10,203 bases of DNA from Planctomycetaceae bacterium UBA4732 (lineage in GTDB: Bacteria; Planctomycetota; Planctomycetia; Gemmatales; Gemmataceae). The notes under the pieces are model-generated. The model was not told the DNA's origin and did no database searches. It saw nothing but the letters and a program-made list of their open reading frames with translations. Numbering within the stretch: position 1 is the stretch's first letter; each line of letters starts with the position of its first letter. The position numbers and the translations under genes are program-made. Shown piece by piece: positions 8,116 through 10,203 of this stretch. The stretch covers positions 280 to 10,482 of the forward strand of contig DHJA01000288.1 of NCBI GenBank assembly GCA_002404095.1. Reading direction: 5' to 3'.

Positions 8116-9360
8116 TCAAACCACCGACGTCCTTGAACCCTGGTCTTCGGCTTGGGCACGGTAGGGGCGGTACTCGACCAAGTGTAGTTTCATGGGGCCA
8201 AGCAATTCGTAGGTCGCCCCGCGCCACTCGACGCGCCGCGCGAACGCCGCCGACAGCAGAGCGGCCAGAGAGACGAGTTGCATCAGCGGGACGGCCAATA
8301 TGGTCTTCCAGGGCAGCCGAGGCAACGTTTCGCCGCGAACTCGCGCCATGCCGCGAAGCGCCCCGTCGATCCATAAGGTTCCCGAGAATAAGCCGGTCAG
8401 GCATAGGGCCAGCACCCCCGCCACGGCGACCGCCCCCCAATATTCTACGGTCGAGAGGGCGGCGATTACGTTAACGGCGAAGATTATCGCCAGCGGCATG
8501 CCGACGCCGAACGCCAGGACCAACGGCCAACGGCTGTGGTAGAGGCGAACACTGATCAACTGCCGGCGCAGGAACCAGAAACAGCGAACCAGATCGATGC
8601 TCTCGCAATTTACCATCGTCGCCGTTAATACAAAGTCCAGTCGCAGCGACTGCTCACGTAGGACGCCTTCGAGCGGCACGTCCTCACAAAGGCAAAGCGC
8701 CCATTTCTCCAAAAGGTTCGACCGGCGCAGCAAGTCGGCGCGAAACGCCATCGACCCGCCCCAAGGGATGCCGAACGCGACCATCTGCGTTGCGGCGGCC
8801 GCGCCCCACGCCATCCGCACTAGGGACCCCCATTTCGGGCTGTCCGAGATGTACCAGCGCACGCCGCTCGTGGCGCCGACTTTCGGATCGCACATGGGGG
8901 CTAGAAGGTCGCGCAGCCATTGTGGGTGCGCGACTACATCGGCGTCGATCAGGGCGACGGCCTGGCAAGATTCGTCCAGGCCGGCGAGGGCTTGGAGGAG
9001 GGCGCTGACCTTGAGGCTGCACGTTTCCCGCCGCTGTTCCAGTAGGGCGACCTTCACGTTGGCGGAGGGACGGCGGGCGAGGACTCCGCGAATGATTTCC
9101 CAGGCAGGGTCTACCTCACTGTCTACAACAATCCTGATGTCGTAAGAGGGGTAATCCTGGTCGAGCAGGCTCTCCAGGCAATGGGCGAGACTCAGGTCGG
9201 CGCCGCGAGTGGGGAGTACGACGGCGACGCGGGGCCATTCATGGTCTTTGGACGCCGCCCGCGTCCGAGGCGGGTAGAGCAAAGCCAGCCGCCACGCCCA
9301 GAACGCATGTCCGCCCACGAATATCACGACAAGGACAACCGCCGTAAAGGCGAGGACCAT
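8116..9360 (-). CDS. Membrane-anchored family 2 glycosyltransferase (ceramide glucosyltransferase/HpnI-like)
   Basis: This 414-residue enzyme has an N-terminal membrane helix (about 3-24), a cytoplasmic GT-A domain, and three C-terminal hydrophobic segments (about 280-300, 307-329, 352-373). GT2 motifs are in order: VVLPTRG 47-53, RIVVDSEVD 76-84 with D80, LIDADV 137-142 giving the DxD metal site, GGSMAFRADLL 201-211, and CEDVPLEG 225-232 with D227 as likely catalytic base. WRGATYEL at 379-386, after the last helix, is typical of the ceramide glucosyltransferase/HpnI group. The (Q/R)xxRW motif expected after the ED site is not exact; RRQLISVR at 265-272 occupies its place. It likely adds a sugar or amino sugar from a nucleotide donor to a membrane lipid or polyprenyl carrier. 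The start at 9360 has only a weak ribosome-binding site, but it places the anchor correctly. It follows lutC by 97 bases on the same strand; that interval shows no clear promoter or terminator. Confidence 0.85.
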   Translation of the reverse strand: MVLAFTAVVLVVIFVGGHAFWAWRLALLYPPRTRAASKDHEWPRVAVVLPTRGADLSLAHCLESLLDQDYPSYDIRIVVDSEVDPAWEIIRGVLARRPSANVKVALLEQRRETCSLKVSALLQALAGLDESCQAVALIDADVVAHPQWLRDLLAPMCDPKVGATSGVRWYISDSPKWGSLVRMAWGAAAATQMVAFGIPWGGSMAFRADLLRRSNLLEKWALCLCEDVPLEGVLREQSLRLDFVLTATMVNCESIDLVRCFWFLRRQLISVRLYHSRWPLVLAFGVGMPLAIIFAVNVIAALSTVEYWGAVAVAGVLALCLTGLFSGTLWIDGALRGMARVRGETLPRLPWKTILAVPLMQLVSLAALLSAAFARRVEWRGATYELLGPMKLHLVEYRPYRAQAEDQGSRTSVV

Positions 9361-9457
9361 AGCGCGTTCCGAAGCCGAGCTGGAAGGGAGCGAAGTTCTT
9401 GTTCACGCGGCCCGCCTATGGGAGGGCGTGTTCATTTCACTTTGTTGTATATATCGG

Positions 9458-10153
9458 CTAATGGGTGTCCAGCTTGGCGCCGACGCAAAAGACCGTCAGC
9501 GAACGGGGGCCGTGCGCGCCGATGACCAACGATTGTTCGATGTCGGCCGTTTTGGACGGCCCGGAGATGAACACGCCGAATCCCGGCTTGGCGAACGCCA
9601 GCCGCTCATACGCCTGGTGCATATTGTCGAGGATGTCGGCAGTGGGAATCACCAGCGCGAGGTGCTGCGCGATAAAGGCGATCGCGCGATGTTTCACGCC
9701 CTCGTCCGTCACCCAGACCGCTCCGTTTTCGGCGACGCCGAATCGACCGGGCAACACAGCGAAATCCACGTCCGCCAGCTCATGCGGATCATTGACATCG
9801 TTCAAGTCCACATTAGGCATACCGACCCCGTGAACGAGCGAAACGATCTTCAGCGCCGTCATAACCTCCGGCATCGCCGTTAGCGTGCGATTGACCTCCG
9901 CCAGGTCCGCCGCGAAGACGCAACGGCCGCCCACCGCTTCGACCATGGCCGCGAACTGCTTTGGCAGATCGGCGTAGACGATCCCGCGCGCCTCGATTTC
10001 CGGCAGGTCGGCCGGCGGCGGCAGATTCGTCCGCACGGCGCGTAGAATATCATCCCTGCTTGCCATGTAGGGCGCCCCAGCTTGTGTAGCTACCAATGGG
10101 TTTATCCCGGTGGGCCGGTTCGTAGGCTCCGTTGCTCGCGCATCTTGGCTCAT
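9458..10153 (-). CDS. lutC: LutC/YkgG-type LUD-domain lactate utilisation protein
   Basis: The product belongs to the LUD family (LutC of B. subtilis, YkgG of E. coli), a subunit of the LutABC system that oxidises L-lactate to pyruvate in the cytoplasm. Counting from ATG 10153 (231 residues), signatures are GVAENGAVW at 139-147, GPSKTADIEQSLV at 198-210 and GAHGP at 212-216, all typical of LutC. Two starts compete. ATG 10153 has GGAGG four bases upstream and gives a length close to E. coli YkgG. ATG 10066 gives 202 residues and begins MASRDDIL, which looks like the conserved beginning of the family, but has only a weak GGGG site. The 29 extra residues are low in hydrophobicity and look non-conserved. 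A still longer start at 10201 cannot be judged at the window edge. The upstream gene, expected to be lutB, is outside; one minus-strand frame entering from the edge closes at a TAG at 10183-10185 and could be its end. Confidence 0.85.
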   Translation of the reverse strand: MSQDARATEPTNRPTGINPLVATQAGAPYMASRDDILRAVRTNLPPPADLPEIEARGIVYADLPKQFAAMVEAVGGRCVFAADLAEVNRTLTAMPEVMTALKIVSLVHGVGMPNVDLNDVNDPHELADVDFAVLPGRFGVAENGAVWVTDEGVKHRAIAFIAQHLALVIPTADILDNMHQAYERLAFAKPGFGVFISGPSKTADIEQSLVIGAHGPRSLTVFCVGAKLDTH

Positions 10154-10157
10154 GGCG

Positions 10158-10162
10158 CCTCC
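10158..10162 (-). promoter_or_regulatory. Shine-Dalgarno site supporting the longer lutC start
   Basis: Read on the minus strand, GGAGG is followed by CGCC and then ATG (10153). The same spacing and spacer occur before gmd (AAGGAG-CGCC-ATG). It is the best ribosome-binding site near the start of this gene, but it conflicts with the apparent family start 87 bases downstream. Confidence 0.5.
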
Positions 10163-10203
10163 GAGTTCCTTTCCGCGTTTTCCTAGTGCTTCGTCACGCA
10201 TGG

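Noticed and set aside
9361..9457. TATATA near 9446-9453 as a promoter for the GT2 gene
   Set aside because: No acceptable -35 box at normal spacing was found on the minus strand, so it is left unannotated.

Overview
The window is GC-rich and reads like a member of the Planctomycetota, probably the Pirellulales. The main reasons are a secreted YXWGXW-repeat protein with a long proline-rich tail, a soluble FHA-GAF-class III cyclase protein, loosely packed genes in both orientations, and several GC-rich palindromic repeats around and inside genes. The assignment comes from gene types and general style, not from a marker gene.

Left part (1-2330): two plus-strand nucleotide-sugar genes, gmd (GDP-mannose 4,6-dehydratase) and rmd-like (GDP-4-dehydro-6-deoxy-D-mannose reductase). 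Together they would convert GDP-D-mannose to GDP-D-rhamnose for a surface glycan. A 26-bp perfect inverted repeat sits between them and supplies the gmd stop codon. A strong intrinsic terminator follows rmd and faces a convergent gene.

Middle (2331-6397): a minus-strand gene for an exported YXWGXW-repeat protein with a proline-rich C-terminus and a short perfect palindrome embedded in frame. Divergent from it is a plus-strand gene for a cytoplasmic FHA-GAF-nucleotide cyclase-TPR-like protein. Its substrate-selecting residues are not those of ordinary adenylyl cyclases. A REPIN-like double hairpin lies just upstream of the cyclase start.

Right part (6398-10203): a plus-strand polytopic membrane protein resembling GT-C glycosyltransferases, a second REPIN-like element at a convergent junction, a minus-strand membrane-anchored family 2 glycosyltransferase (ceramide glucosyltransferase/HpnI-like), and a minus-strand LutC/LUD-domain lactate-utilisation gene that reaches almost to the right edge.

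Four of the eight parts that code for known families concern sugar nucleotides or sugar transfer to envelope components (gmd, rmd, the GT-C-like protein and the GT2), but they do not form one compact operon. The most distinctive feature is the set of palindromic repeats: two related REPIN-like elements, one unrelated inverted repeat that ends gmd, and one palindrome carried inside a coding sequence. I see no tRNA, rRNA, CRISPR array, transposase gene or defence system.
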